Positions 7,019 to 14,472 of a stretch of DNA of 35,737 bases are shown here, piece after piece. This DNA comes from an uncultured Oscillospiraceae bacterium (GTDB lineage: Bacteria; Bacillota; Clostridia; Oscillospirales; Acutalibacteraceae), in contig CAOKRG010000027.1 in NCBI GenBank assembly GCA_948471095.1, positions 1-35,737 of the forward strand, written 5' to 3'. The translations under genes were made by a program, and so were the position numbers. The notes under the pieces were generated by a model. The model saw nothing but the letters and a program-made list of their open reading frames with translations, made no database searches and was not told the DNA's origin. Numbering within the stretch: the stretch's first letter is position 1; the number at the start of each line of letters is the position of its first letter.

Positions 7019-8026
7019 ATGCCGCAGCGCGGAACAAACCAGAACTACCGCCGGAGCCGCTACACCTTAGGACCCGTGGGCGGGCTGCTGGTGCTGATCT
7101 TGCTGTTTTTCCTCTCCAGCCGGTTCAACCTTTCCGGCACGGCCCCCGAGGGAGTGGAGTCCGTCCCCCTGCCGGAAAGCCCCGGGGCGGAGCCCTTGCA
7201 GGTCTACTTCCTGGATGTGGGCCAGGGGGACAGCCAGCTGATCCGCATTCCGGGAGAGGCCGGGTACTTCAACGTGCTCATCGACACCGGGGAGTACCAG
7301 TATGCCGACGGCCTGACCGCCTACCTGGAGGGCCTGGGCGTGGAGCGCGTCGACGCGCTGATCGCCACCCACCCGCACACGGACCATATGGGCTGCATGA
7401 ACCGGGTCATTGAGCGCTTCGAGATCGGCGGGCTCTACATGCCCCTGCTGCCCGAGGACAAAACCCCCACCAGCGTGGGCTATGAAAAGCTGCTGGACGC
7501 GGCCTCCGCCAAGGGCCTGACCGTCAGTCCGCTTCATGAGGGCTCGGCCATCGAGAGCCCGGCGGGCTCCCAGTTCCAGGTTATGTCCCCCCAGGTGGAC
7601 GCGGACTGGGAGGGGGCCAACAACTACTCCGCCGTGATCCGGCTGGTATATGGGGGGACCGCCTTCCTCTTTACCGGAGATGCGGAGCAGGAGAGCGAGG
7701 AAATCATTTTGGAGGCGGGCTACCACCTGGATTCCGACGTGCTGAAAATGGGCCACCATGGGTCCAGCACCTCCACCTGCGAGGCCTTCTTCCAGGCGGT
7801 TTCGCCGGGGCACGCGGTGATCAGCTGCGGGGAGGGCAACCGGTACGGCCACCCCCACCGGGAGACCCTGGCCATGCTGAAGGAGGAGGGCGTCCCCTAT
7901 TACCGCACGGACCAGGACGGCACCATTTTGGCCCAAAGCGATGGGGCGGTCATTACATTTACCACCGGGCTGGACCCGGTGCTGGACCGGGACGCCTACC
8001 GGGCCGCGCAGAAGCGGGCCGCGTAG
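7019..8026 (+). CDS. Membrane-anchored MBL-fold hydrolase, ComEC C-terminal-like
   Basis: A 335-residue protein with one N-terminal membrane segment (about residues 19-38, GGLLVLILLFFLSS) and an extracellular metallo-beta-lactamase domain. The domain opens with YFLDVGQGDSQLI, as in the C-terminal domain of the competence protein ComEC/Rec2. The metal-binding motif THPHTDHMG follows near residues 117-125, then TGDAE (about 221) and KMGHHGSS (about 242). Homologous domains hydrolyse nucleic acid or phosphodiesters. It lacks the ComEC channel, so DNA uptake is not implied. AGGAGGG precedes the start. It is the third gene after ACT and PFL. Substrate unknown. Confidence 0.88.
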   Translation: MPQRGTNQNYRRSRYTLGPVGGLLVLILLFFLSSRFNLSGTAPEGVESVPLPESPGAEPLQVYFLDVGQGDSQLIRIPGEAGYFNVLIDTGEYQYADGLTAYLEGLGVERVDALIATHPHTDHMGCMNRVIERFEIGGLYMPLLPEDKTPTSVGYEKLLDAASAKGLTVSPLHEGSAIESPAGSQFQVMSPQVDADWEGANNYSAVIRLVYGGTAFLFTGDAEQESEEIILEAGYHLDSDVLKMGHHGSSTSTCEAFFQAVSPGHAVISCGEGNRYGHPHRETLAMLKEEGVPYYRTDQDGTILAQSDGAVITFTTGLDPVLDRDAYRAAQKRAA

Positions 8027-8114
8027 CCGGATGTTTGCAGTCGTTCCAAAGGACATAGTTTTTGGGAGTAATACGGAGTGGCCTCCGGCGGCCAGGGTTT
8101 CACCCTGGACTGGA

Positions 8115-8155
8115 CCAAACTTTTTGAAAAAAGTTTGGATCAAAAACTTTTAATG
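8115..8155 (+). repeat. Interspersed hairpin element C, 11-bp stem copy
   Basis: CCAAACTTTTT (8115-8125) and AAAAAGTTTGG (8128-8138) pair perfectly around loop GA. The tail CAAAAACTTTT could instead pair with the second arm. Other copies at 26171, 30439 and 32965 keep loop, core and tail but differ in both arms in a compensated way. Confidence 0.85.
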
Positions 8156-8178
8156 CCGCGCTTAGGGGGCTTTCTCTT

Positions 8179-8401
8179 AGAACCTGTATTCACAGCCGAA
8201 AACCGATTTACGCTGACAGTTAAAAATAGGAGAAATACGCGGTCCAGGGGCGTTAGGCCCCTGGTAGGGTTCTTAGGGGGACTTGGCGAAGCCAATGTCA
8301 TAAGCCCCTAAGCCGCCGGAGGCCACACATTACAAAATGGGCCGTAGGCCCACTTCGGGACATAGTCCCGATTTTGCTTTTCCTATCATTTAGCGCAGGA
8401 G
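8179..8401 (+). repeat. Interspersed hairpin element A, full-length compact copy
   Basis: Starts AGAACCTGTATTCACAG and runs through GCGGTCCAGG. Paired parts in order: CCAGGGGC/GCCCCTGG with loop GTTAG (8244-8264); CTTAGGGG (8272-8279) with CCCCTAAG (8305-8312), enclosing TTGGC-GAA-GCCAA; GCCGCCGGAGGCC; TGGGCC/GGCCCA with loop GTA; CGGGAC/GTCCCG. The copy on the other strand at 30176-30367 has the same order. This copy and its neighbours fill 8027-8705, where I see no gene. Confidence 0.85.
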
Positions 8402-8508
8402 TATAGTAAACACACTTAAAAATCGGTAGATACCGATTTTTAAGTTGGGCGGCTACGCCGCCTGGTTCAAAAGAGGTATTCTACCTCTTTTGAACTGTGT
8501 TAACTATA
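8402..8508 (+). repeat. 107-bp cloverleaf-like inverted-repeat structure
   Basis: An outer pair TATAGTAAACACA (8402-8414) and TGTGTTAACTATA (8496-8508) has one mismatch in 13. It encloses three hairpins. Arms ACTTAAAAATCGGTA and TACCGATTTTTAAGT have loop GA (8414-8445). GGCGGC and GCCGCC have loop TAC (8448-8462). GTTCAAAAGAGGTA and TACCTCTTTTGAAC have loop TTC (8465-8495). All three inner stems are perfect. There is no ORF. Confidence 0.85.
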
Positions 8509-8518
8509 ATATATACGA

Positions 8519-8559
8519 AACGAGGACGGAAAGCGGCGGGCTTTCTGTCCTCGTTCTTT
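8519..8559 (+). terminator. Terminator-like hairpin before the mazF-type gene
   Basis: AACGAGGAC, one mismatch, GAAAG pair with CTTTC, one mismatch, GTCCTCGTT around a GC-rich loop, followed by CTTTG. The U-tract is short, so termination is uncertain. It would separate the MBL operon and the repeats from the toxin gene. A second inverted repeat, GGAAGTTT/AAACTTCC at 8619-8648, follows it. Confidence 0.5.
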
Positions 8560-8705
8560 GTGGGGCGGCAACGGGCGCTCTCTGGAACCAATTCTTGTCC
8601 TTCTGAGTAGAATGGCATGGAAGTTTTTCCCCTCCTGTTTAAACTTCCCTGTTTCCGGTTAGAATAACGGTGAAAACAAAGGCAGGAAAGGAAAGTGGTT
8701 TCAAG

Positions 8706-9062
8706 GTGAACGTGCGCAGAGGAGACATCTATTACGCGGACCTGAGCCCCGTGGTGGGCTCCGAGCAGGGCGGCGTGCGCCCGGTGCTGATCATCCAAAA
8801 CGATGTGGGCAACAAGTTCAGCCCCACCGTGATCGCGGCGGCCATTACCAGCCAGCACGACAAGGCCAACCTGCCCACCCACATCGAGGTGGACGCCCAG
8901 GGCAGCGGACTGATTAAAGACTCCGTGGTGCTCTTAGAGCAGGTCCGCACCCTGGATAAACACCGGCTGCGGGAAAAAATGGGCAAGCTGGACTCCGACT
9001 CCATGAGCCGGGTGAACCAGGCCTTGTCCATCAGCTTCGGCTTGGGCCCTACATATGGTTAG
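8706..9062 (+). CDS. mazF: MazF/PemK/EndoA-type endoribonuclease toxin
   Basis: A 118-residue protein matching the EndoA (MazF) class of sequence-specific mRNA endoribonucleases. [20 protein letters not shown] at residues 3-22 includes the catalytic-loop Arg and the conserved [32 protein letters not shown] and [17 protein letters not shown] follow in family order. I chose GTG 8706 because it aligns exactly with the B. subtilis EndoA start and has GGAAAG ten bases upstream; a GTG at 8670 would add 12 residues. No EndoAI/MazE-like ribbon-helix-helix antitoxin is visible upstream, where there are only repeats. Its 3' end overlaps the convergent cca gene by 14 bp. Confidence 0.92.
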   Translation: MNVRRGDIYYADLSPVVGSEQGGVRPVLIIQNDVGNKFSPTVIAAAITSQHDKANLPTHIEVDAQGSGLIKDSVVLLEQVRTLDKHRLREKMGKLDSDSMSRVNQALSISFGLGPTYG

Positions 9063-10395
9063 GGCCTTCTTCCAGCAGCTCCAAGGCCCGGGCCATGAGC
9101 CCGGGCTTTTCGTTTGCCAATTTTCCGGCCAGCACCTCTTCCAAAAGCTGGCGCAGGGTCCGCCCCAGCCGGGGCCCCGGCGGAACGCCCAGGGCCAGCA
9201 GGTCCCCGCCCCGCAGGGCCAGGCCCCCCAGGGTCAGGCAGTCGCCCCGGGCCAAAATGGCTTGGGCCTCCTCCCGGGCTCGGTCGATGAGGGGCAGGCG
9301 CTCCGCCGCCAGATGGGGCGCTTGGGCCAGCACATCGGCCCGCATCAGCCCCAGCAGGCGGCCAAAGCCCTGGGGTCCCAGCCGGGCCAGCAGCCTTTTC
9401 AGCCGCTTTTCCGAAAAAGGCAGGACCTGGCCGTGAAGCTCCACCAGGTCCAGCACCGTCTCCCGCTCCTGATTGGAAAAACGCAGGCGGGCCAGCAGCG
9501 CCCGGGCCAGTTCCACCCCGGCCTGGGCGTGGCCGTAAAAATGGGCGCGGCCGTCCGGCCCGTAGGCCTTTACGCCGGGCTTGCCGCAGTCGTGGAGCAG
9601 CGCGGCCCAGCGGTCCAAGGGGGCGGCGGGCGCGGCCTCCACCGCCCGCAGGGTGTGCCCCCAAACGTCCCAGCAGTGGTAGGGGGACTCCTGAGCGCAG
9701 CGGGACAGGGGCTCCAGCTCCGGCAGGGCGGCGAAGAGCAGGGCGGCGTTTTCCTCCAAAACCAGGCGGACGGAGGAACCGCAGAGCAGCCGGTCCAGCT
9801 CCGCCCGCACCCGCTCCGGCGAAAGGCAGGCCAGCAGGCCCCGGCATTGGCAGGCCCCGGCCTGGGCGGCGGGGTGGATGGAAAAGCCCAGCACGGCGGC
9901 AAAGCGCAGCAGGCGCAGAATCCGCAGGGCGTCCTCCTGAAACCGGAGAACCGGGTCCCCCACGCAGCGCAGAACGCCCGCCTCCAAGTCGGCCCGGCCC
10001 CCAAAGGGGTCCCGCAGGCCCCGCGCCGGATGCCATGCCATGGCGTTGACCGTAAAATCCCGGCGGGCCAGGTCCTCCTCCATGGCGGCGGCATAGCGGA
10101 CGGACTGGGGGCGGCGGTGTCCGGAATAGGGGCCGTCCGTACGAAAGGAAGTGACCTCCACCGGGCCCTCCGGCAGAAGCAGGCGGACGGTCCCAAAGGC
10201 GCGGCCCGCCTCTACGGCGGAAAACTCGGGAAACCACGCCAGCACCTCCTCCGGCCGGGCGGCGGAGGCCACGTCCCAGTCGGCGGGAGCGCGCCCCAAG
10301 AGGCTGTCCCGGACGCAGCCGCCCACGCACCAGGCCTGACGGCCCCGGGCCTCCAGACGGTCCAAAACAAAGCGGATATGGTCGGGGATTCTCAT
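9049..10395 (-). CDS. cca: CCA tRNA nucleotidyltransferase with HD domain
   Basis: Adds or repairs the 3'-CCA end of tRNAs using CTP and ATP in the cytoplasm. The 448-residue protein is a class II enzyme. The polymerase-beta-type head has the [11 protein letters not shown] motif (about residues 25-35) and the metal-binding DWD (about 40-42). [11 protein letters not shown] follows, then the [11 protein letters not shown] segment of the neck. An HD phosphohydrolase domain has [10 protein letters not shown] (about 268-277). ATG 10395 has AGGAGG at ideal spacing; the longer reading (to 10449) lacks one. It is encoded tail-to-tail with the MazF-type toxin. The tRNA gene in this window already encodes CCA, so the enzyme's role for that tRNA would be repair. 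Confidence 0.93.
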   Translation of the reverse strand: MRIPDHIRFVLDRLEARGRQAWCVGGCVRDSLLGRAPADWDVASAARPEEVLAWFPEFSAVEAGRAFGTVRLLLPEGPVEVTSFRTDGPYSGHRRPQSVRYAAAMEEDLARRDFTVNAMAWHPARGLRDPFGGRADLEAGVLRCVGDPVLRFQEDALRILRLLRFAAVLGFSIHPAAQAGACQCRGLLACLSPERVRAELDRLLCGSSVRLVLEENAALLFAALPELEPLSRCAQESPYHCWDVWGHTLRAVEAAPAAPLDRWAALLHDCGKPGVKAYGPDGRAHFYGHAQAGVELARALLARLRFSNQERETVLDLVELHGQVLPFSEKRLKRLLARLGPQGFGRLLGLMRADVLAQAPHLAAERLPLIDRAREEAQAILARGDCLTLGGLALRGGDLLALGVPPGPRLGRTLRQLLEEVLAGKLANEKPGLMARALELLEEGPNHM

Positions 10396-10444
10396 GGCGC
10401 TGCCTCCTGGGGCCGCTGGGAAGCGTGAATTTTGGGCGGAGCTT

Positions 10445-10625
10445 ATCAAACGGTAGGAAAAATTGCGCGGTCCAGGGGCTTACAACATTCGCTTCGCGAA
10501 GTTGACATTCGCTCCGCGAAGTTGACATTCGCTCCGCGAAGTTGGCCCCTGGCAGGGTTCTTAGGGGGACTTGGCGCAGCCAACGTCATAAGTCCCGACT
10601 TTGCTTTTCCTATCGTTTAGCGCAG
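10445..10625 (+). repeat. Interspersed hairpin element A with tandem array inside its loop
   Basis: CCAGGGGC (10472-10479) and GCCCCTGG (10545-10552) form the same stem as at 8244. The loop here is replaced by a tandem array with GCGAAG at 10496, 10516 and 10536, a period of 20. Each unit contains a TTCGC-NNN-GCGAA hairpin. The element then continues TTCTTAGGGG, TTGGC-GCA-GCCAA, CGTCATAAG and TTTGCTTTTCCTATCGTTTAGCGCAG, the last shared with 8379-8400. Confidence 0.85.
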
Positions 10626-10683
10626 AAGTAATATTTGAAGTGTTAGAAGGCCTTCATGCGCAAAGGCCGCGCATTACGGCAAG

Positions 10684-10826
10684 GCCGCGAGACTCTGTCT
10701 CGCGCTCTGCAACCTTTGAAAAGGGCGAGCGTCTGCCAGTGGCAGACAAGCTGCGAACCGACCGAGACGGCAGTCGAGAATGACGAAACTTTTCATGTTG
10801 CGCTCAGTTTGCTTTCTCTTTTACCA
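10684..10826 (-). repeat. Interspersed hairpin element B, minus-orientation copy
   Basis: On the minus strand it contains AAAAGAGAAAGC, GCGCAACA and CGGTCGGTTCGCAGCTTG. It also has the hairpin GTCTGCC/GGCAGAC (10731-10747 on plus, loop AGT), where the 4816 copy has GTGTGCC/GGCACAC. A further hairpin of GCGAGAC/GTCTCGC lies at 10686-10702. No gene is visible in 10396-10911. Confidence 0.75.
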
Positions 10827-10853
10827 CACAGCTTCGGCTACCCGCCGTAAACC

Positions 10854-10888
10854 AAAAAGGCGGGCCGGAAACGCTCCCTCCGCCCGCC
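10854..10888 (-). terminator. Rho-independent terminator after the 10912-11697 gene
   Basis: On the minus strand GGCGGGC and GCCCGCC pair, with CGGA/TCCG extending inside, followed by TTTTTGG. It begins 24 bp after the stop codon. Confidence 0.8.
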
Positions 10889-10911
10889 AGCTGGAGCTTT
10901 CCCACGCCGCC

Positions 10912-11697
10912 CTAACCGGGCAGCCGGGCCTCCACCTTTTTGCCGGAGCGCTTCTTTTTCTTCTCCGGCTTAATGGTCTTGCCGATCAGCTTGCGGGAGA
11001 AGCCCGCGTTTTTCTTCAGCTCCTCCCCCAGCCTTTCCTGGGCGGCCTGGAAGCTCTCCTGGCTCAGTCCGTTGAGCAGGGTGTAGGTGAGGATGGAACG
11101 CAGGTCCAGGTCGCCGTTTTTATACATATCGTCCAACAGGGCACAGAGCTTGGCGGCGGGCTCGCTGTCCGGGTACTGGCGCAGCAGGTCGTCGCAGCGC
11201 CCGACCACATGGGACTTGACGAACGTTACGTACCGCACCTGCCCATACACGATCTTTTCCCCATTGAGCTCGTCCTTCAGCTCGGGAAAAACGCCGACCA
11301 GCCGGTTGATGAAAAACAGGGGGTCCACATTGCGGTCCTCGCCCTTGGCGGACTTTTTCCGCTGCTGGACCATGGCCACCCGCTTGGGGCCGCGGACCAC
11401 CTCGGTAAAGTCGTTTACAATGCTCTCCGCGTCGCTTCTCTCGCCGGTGTGCAGGTCGAACAGCCAGGTGGAAAGCTGCCGCCACTGGCCGGGCTCGCCC
11501 TTTTCGTCCAGAGAGGTGGAACGCAGGACGAAGCTCTGCTTTTTGCTGTCATACAATACGCTGTAGGCCACCTCGTCCGTGGCGAAGAGGACGGCCCGGC
11601 CGGCCGGGTCCTCCAAGGGCTCCGGGTCCCGGAAGCCCTGCTGGGACAGCTCCTGGGCCAGGGCGTTTTGTATCAGGTCGAAGGGTTTAAAATCCAT
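10912..11697 (-). CDS. Conserved protein of unknown function, 261 aa
   Basis: I do not recognise this family with certainty. The protein is soluble, with no signal peptide or membrane segment. Residues 1-110 look like a small alpha/beta domain (VLFATDEVAYSVLYDSKKQ; STWLFDLHTGERSDAESIVNDF). The middle has DPLFFINRLVGVFPELKDEL. The C-terminal part is helical (SEPAAKLCALLDDMYKNGD, LRSILTYTLLNGLSQESF) and ends in a Lys/Arg-rich tail, EKKKKRSGKK, that could bind nucleic acid or membrane. It is transcribed alone, with its own terminator at 10854. The upstream side is a four-copy hairpin repeat. Coding bias matches the neighbours, so the gene is real. Confidence 0.8.
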   Translation of the reverse strand: MDFKPFDLIQNALAQELSQQGFRDPEPLEDPAGRAVLFATDEVAYSVLYDSKKQSFVLRSTSLDEKGEPGQWRQLSTWLFDLHTGERSDAESIVNDFTEVVRGPKRVAMVQQRKKSAKGEDRNVDPLFFINRLVGVFPELKDELNGEKIVYGQVRYVTFVKSHVVGRCDDLLRQYPDSEPAAKLCALLDDMYKNGDLDLRSILTYTLLNGLSQESFQAAQERLGEELKKNAGFSRKLIGKTIKPEKKKKRSGKKVEARLPG

Positions 11698-11744
11698 AGG
11701 TTTTCACTCCAGTTAAGAGATATTTGGTCCGGCTATCACAAATC

Positions 11745-12069
11745 CGCAATGTGCGTCTCGCGCACGTTATGACATAAATCCGCTTGGAGCTTTCGCCGGA
11801 AGCAAAAGCCCGCGCCTCGCGCGAAGGGCAAAAACTCGCAATGTCAGCCTTGCGGACATTATAACATAAATCCGCTTTGAGTTTTGGCCGGATTTTTGCG
11901 AAGCAAAAACGAGCGCTTCGCGCGAAGGGCAAAAACTCGCAATGTCAGCCTTGCTGACATTATAACATAAATCCGCTTTGAGTTTTGGCCGTATTTTTGC
12001 GGAGCAAAAACGAGCGCTTCGCGCGAAGGGCAAAAACTCGCAATGTCAGCCTTGCTGACATTATAACAC
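11745..12069. repeat. Tandem repeat, period about 101 bp, three hairpins per unit
   Basis: AAATCCGCTT recurs at 11776, 11868 and 11969 (spacings 92 and 101). Each unit holds AATGTCAGC/GCTGACATT with loop CTT, TTTTTGC/GCAAAAA with a 3-nt loop, and the self-complementary CTTCGCGCGAAG. The first copy of the leading hairpin (from 11747) has AATGTGCG paired with CGCACGTT instead. Repetitive minus-strand open frames here are by-products. No gene lies in 11698-12506. Confidence 0.9.
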
Positions 12070-12132
12070 ATCGGTGCAAAAAAGTCCAGGGCGAAAGGCG
12101 GCGGGGCCGCGCCGCGCGCCCCGCTTTTTTTC

Positions 12133-12161
12133 TTGACAAATCCCCCTTTTTTTCGTATAGT
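12133..12161 (+). promoter_or_regulatory. Sigma-A promoter of the polyamine transporter operon
   Basis: -35 TTGACA (12133-12138), 17-bp spacer, -10 TATAGT (12156-12161). The start point near 12168 leaves an unusually long leader of about 340 nt before potA. Confidence 0.85.
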
Positions 12162-12167
12162 TAATAC

Positions 12168-12506
12168 ATTGCGTTTGCATCTGAAAAAGGCCGCGCTTTT
12201 AGGAGGTCCGCGGCCATAAAAGCGGCCCGGTTTTACGCTGCTCCGGCCTGTCCCCGTTAGCGCCCCTGTCCCTAGGCGGGCGCTGAAATTGGGGAGGACC
12301 TGAAATCCTTTGCTGGGAGCGGCGCGTTCCAGTCCGGGCTGGGTTATGTTGTGAATAACGAAAGACACGCAACTAATTTCCAGCGCGGCACGCCGTTTTT
12401 GCGCCAGCCCCTCCCCGCTTTTCTTCCGGCGCCCTCTGGGGCGCCCCTTTTCCGCGGCAGAGGCGGCCCGCGGCCCGCGCTGGCAGCAAAGGAGATGCAC
12501 TGACCT
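12168..12506 (+). promoter_or_regulatory. Long structured leader of potABCD with terminator-like hairpin
   Basis: Visible pairings: GGCCGCG/CGCGGCC (12190-12216) around a loop containing AGGAGG; AGCGCCC/GGGCGCT near 12260-12287; and GGCGCCC/GGGCGCC with loop TCTG (12429-12446), followed by CCTTTT. The last resembles an intrinsic terminator about 55 nt before the potA start, so transcription attenuation is possible. I recognise no known riboswitch class. potA has AAAGGAG at 12488-12494. Confidence 0.5.
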
Positions 12507-13661
12507 ATGAACCAAACGATCATTTCCCTCAAAGACGTCGCTGTGTCCTACGATGGCGAGCCGGTCCTCTCCGGGTTTAACCTGGAGATCCGGGACGGAG
12601 AGTTTATCACCCTGCTGGGGCCCTCCGGCTGCGGAAAGACTACCGTGCTGCGCACCATCGGCGGCTTTATTAAGCCGGACGCGGGCGAGGTCTTTTTCTC
12701 TGGGAAAAACATCACCGCCCTGCCCCCCCACAAGCGGGAGGTCAACACCATTTTTCAAAAGTACGCCCTGTTTCCCCATCTAAACGTGTACGACAACATC
12801 GCTTTCGGCATGCGCCTTAAGGGCAAAAGCGAACGGCAGGTGAAAGAGACCGTCCACGAGATGCTGGGCATGGTGAACCTCTCCGGCTACGCCCACCGGG
12901 GCGTCAGCCAGCTTTCCGGCGGCCAGCAGCAGCGGGTGGCCATGGCCCGGGCCCTGGTCAACGAGCCTAAGGTCTTGCTGCTGGACGAACCCCTTTCCGC
13001 TTTGGACCTGAAGCTTAGAAAGGACATGCAGGTGGAGCTGAAAAAGATTCAGCAGCAGACCGGCATCACCTTCGTGTTCGTCACCCACGACCAGGAGGAG
13101 GCCCTTTCCATGTCGGACCGGGTGGTGGTGATGGACGGGGGCGTGATCCAGCAGACCGGCAGCCCCACGGATATCTACAACGAGCCCCAAAACGCCTTTG
13201 TGGCGGACTTCATCGGGGAATCCAACATTCTGGACGGCCTGATGCTGGAGGACTATTCCGTAAAATTTGCCGGGCATAAGTTCCAATGCCTGGACAAGGG
13301 CTTTGGCCGCAACACCCCGGTGGACGTGGTCATCCGGCCGGAAGACATCGACGTGGTCCAGGCGGATTCCACCCACATCACCGGCGAGGTCACGGGCGTG
13401 ACCTTCAAGGGCGTGCACTATGAGATTATTGTGGACGTGGCGGGCTTTAAATGGATGATACAGTCCACGGACTACCGGGCCGTGGGGGACCGCATCGGCC
13501 TCTCCCTGACCCCGGACGACATCCACGTCATGTCGAAGTCCGCCTATTCGGGCAGGTTCGGCGATTACAGCACCTTCTCCGACGAGATGGAGGAGGACAG
13601 GGCCGCCACGGAGGAGGCCATGGAAAGCGGGGAGGGCGAAGCGGATGAAGACAAACTCTAA
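12507..13661 (+). CDS. potA: Spermidine/putrescine ABC transporter, ATP-binding protein
   Basis: The cytoplasmic ATPase that powers polyamine import through PotB/PotC. All ABC motifs are present in the 384-residue protein. Walker A is GPSGCGKTT (about residues 38-46). The Q-loop is [13 protein letters not shown], the signature [15 protein letters not shown], Walker [13 protein letters not shown], and the switch His is in [13 protein letters not shown]-terminal TOBE domain follows from about residue 240, with [11 protein letters not shown], as in PotA-type importers. The acidic tail ([21 protein letters not shown]) is longer than usual. It overlaps potB by 17 bp and begins the operon behind the long leader. 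Confidence 0.95.
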   Translation: MNQTIISLKDVAVSYDGEPVLSGFNLEIRDGEFITLLGPSGCGKTTVLRTIGGFIKPDAGEVFFSGKNITALPPHKREVNTIFQKYALFPHLNVYDNIAFGMRLKGKSERQVKETVHEMLGMVNLSGYAHRGVSQLSGGQQQRVAMARALVNEPKVLLLDEPLSALDLKLRKDMQVELKKIQQQTGITFVFVTHDQEEALSMSDRVVVMDGGVIQQTGSPTDIYNEPQNAFVADFIGESNILDGLMLEDYSVKFAGHKFQCLDKGFGRNTPVDVVIRPEDIDVVQADSTHITGEVTGVTFKGVHYEIIVDVAGFKWMIQSTDYRAVGDRIGLSLTPDDIHVMSKSAYSGRFGDYSTFSDEMEEDRAATEEAMESGEGEADEDKL

Positions 13662-14472
13662 GCTCCTTTCCGCCCCCTACACGGTGTGGATGACCATATT
13701 CATTATCCTGCCCATGCTGCTGGTGGCCTGGTTCGCCTTTACGGACCAGTCCGGTGCCTTTACTCTGGAGCATATTTTAAGCGTGGGGCAGTATTCCAAC
13801 GTGTTCCTGCGCTCCATCTGGCTGGGGGCGGTGGCCACGGCGGTTTCCCTGATCTTGGGCTATCCGATGGCCTACATTATCGCCAAGCTCCCGGCCAAGC
13901 GCCAAAGCGTTATGGTAATGCTGGTGATGCTGCCCATGTGGATGAACTTCCTGCTGCGCACCTACGCCTGGATGACCCTTTTGGAGGACAACGGGCTGAT
14001 CAACGCGGCCCTCTCCGCCATCGGCCTGCCCCGGGTCCACATGATCAACACCGCCGGGGCCGTGGTGCTGGGCATGGTCTACAACTACATTCCCTATATG
14101 ATTCTGCCCCTGTATTCGGTGCTCACCAAAATCGACCCCAGCGTCATCGAGGCCGCCCAGGACCTGGGCGCCGACGGTAAAAAGGTCTTTTTAAAGGTGG
14201 TGGTGCCCATGAGTATGCCCGGGGTCATCTCCGGGGTCACCATGGTCTTCGTGCCCGCGGTCAGCACCTTCATCATCTCCAAAATGCTGGGGGGCGGCGG
14301 GAACCTTCTTATTGGGGACCTGATCGACATGCAGTTTTTGGGCAGCGCCTACAACCCCAACCTGGGCTCCGCCATCTCCCTGGTGCTCATGGTGATCATT
14401 CTCATCTGTATGGGCATTATGAACCAGTTCGACGAGGACGGCGCAAGCCAGGAAGGGGGGCTGATGCTGTGA
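13645..14472 (+). CDS. potB: Spermidine/putrescine ABC transporter, permease
   Basis: A 275-residue inner-membrane permease of the PotB type with about six membrane segments. The first is TVWMTIFIILPMLLVAWFAF (about residues 12-31). The cytoplasmic coupling loop is EAAQDLGADGKKVFLKVVVP (about 169-188), the EAA motif that docks on PotA. Also typical is PMWMNFLLRTYAWMTLL. The start overlaps the end of potA, and its stop overlaps the potC start by four bases, so translation is coupled. With PotC it forms the membrane channel. Confidence 0.95.
   Translation: MKTNSKLLSAPYTVWMTIFIILPMLLVAWFAFTDQSGAFTLEHILSVGQYSNVFLRSIWLGAVATAVSLILGYPMAYIIAKLPAKRQSVMVMLVMLPMWMNFLLRTYAWMTLLEDNGLINAALSAIGLPRVHMINTAGAVVLGMVYNYIPYMILPLYSVLTKIDPSVIEAAQDLGADGKKVFLKVVVPMSMPGVISGVTMVFVPAVSTFIISKMLGGGGNLLIGDLIDMQFLGSAYNPNLGSAISLVLMVIILICMGIMNQFDEDGASQEGGLML

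Noticed and set aside
8027-8705. A small antitoxin gene upstream of mazF
   Set aside because: Plus-strand reading frames here run through repeat hairpins, and none shows a ribbon-helix-helix or AbrB-like pattern.
9055-10528. Alternative long frames on both strands over cca
   Set aside because: They lack motifs, while the cca frame has GGxVRD, DxD and HD signatures in order.
11687-12033. Repetitive minus-strand open frames (PFARSARFC-type peptides)
   Set aside because: They arise from the 101-bp tandem repeat read in one frame; no ribosome binding sites or protein-level conservation are visible.
12240-12340. TPP riboswitch in the pot leader (GCTGAAA and ACCTGAAATCC resemble its conserved words)
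   Set aside because: The CTGAGA core and the CCAGCGTAGGGAA segment are missing, and the downstream genes are a polyamine transporter, not thiamine genes.
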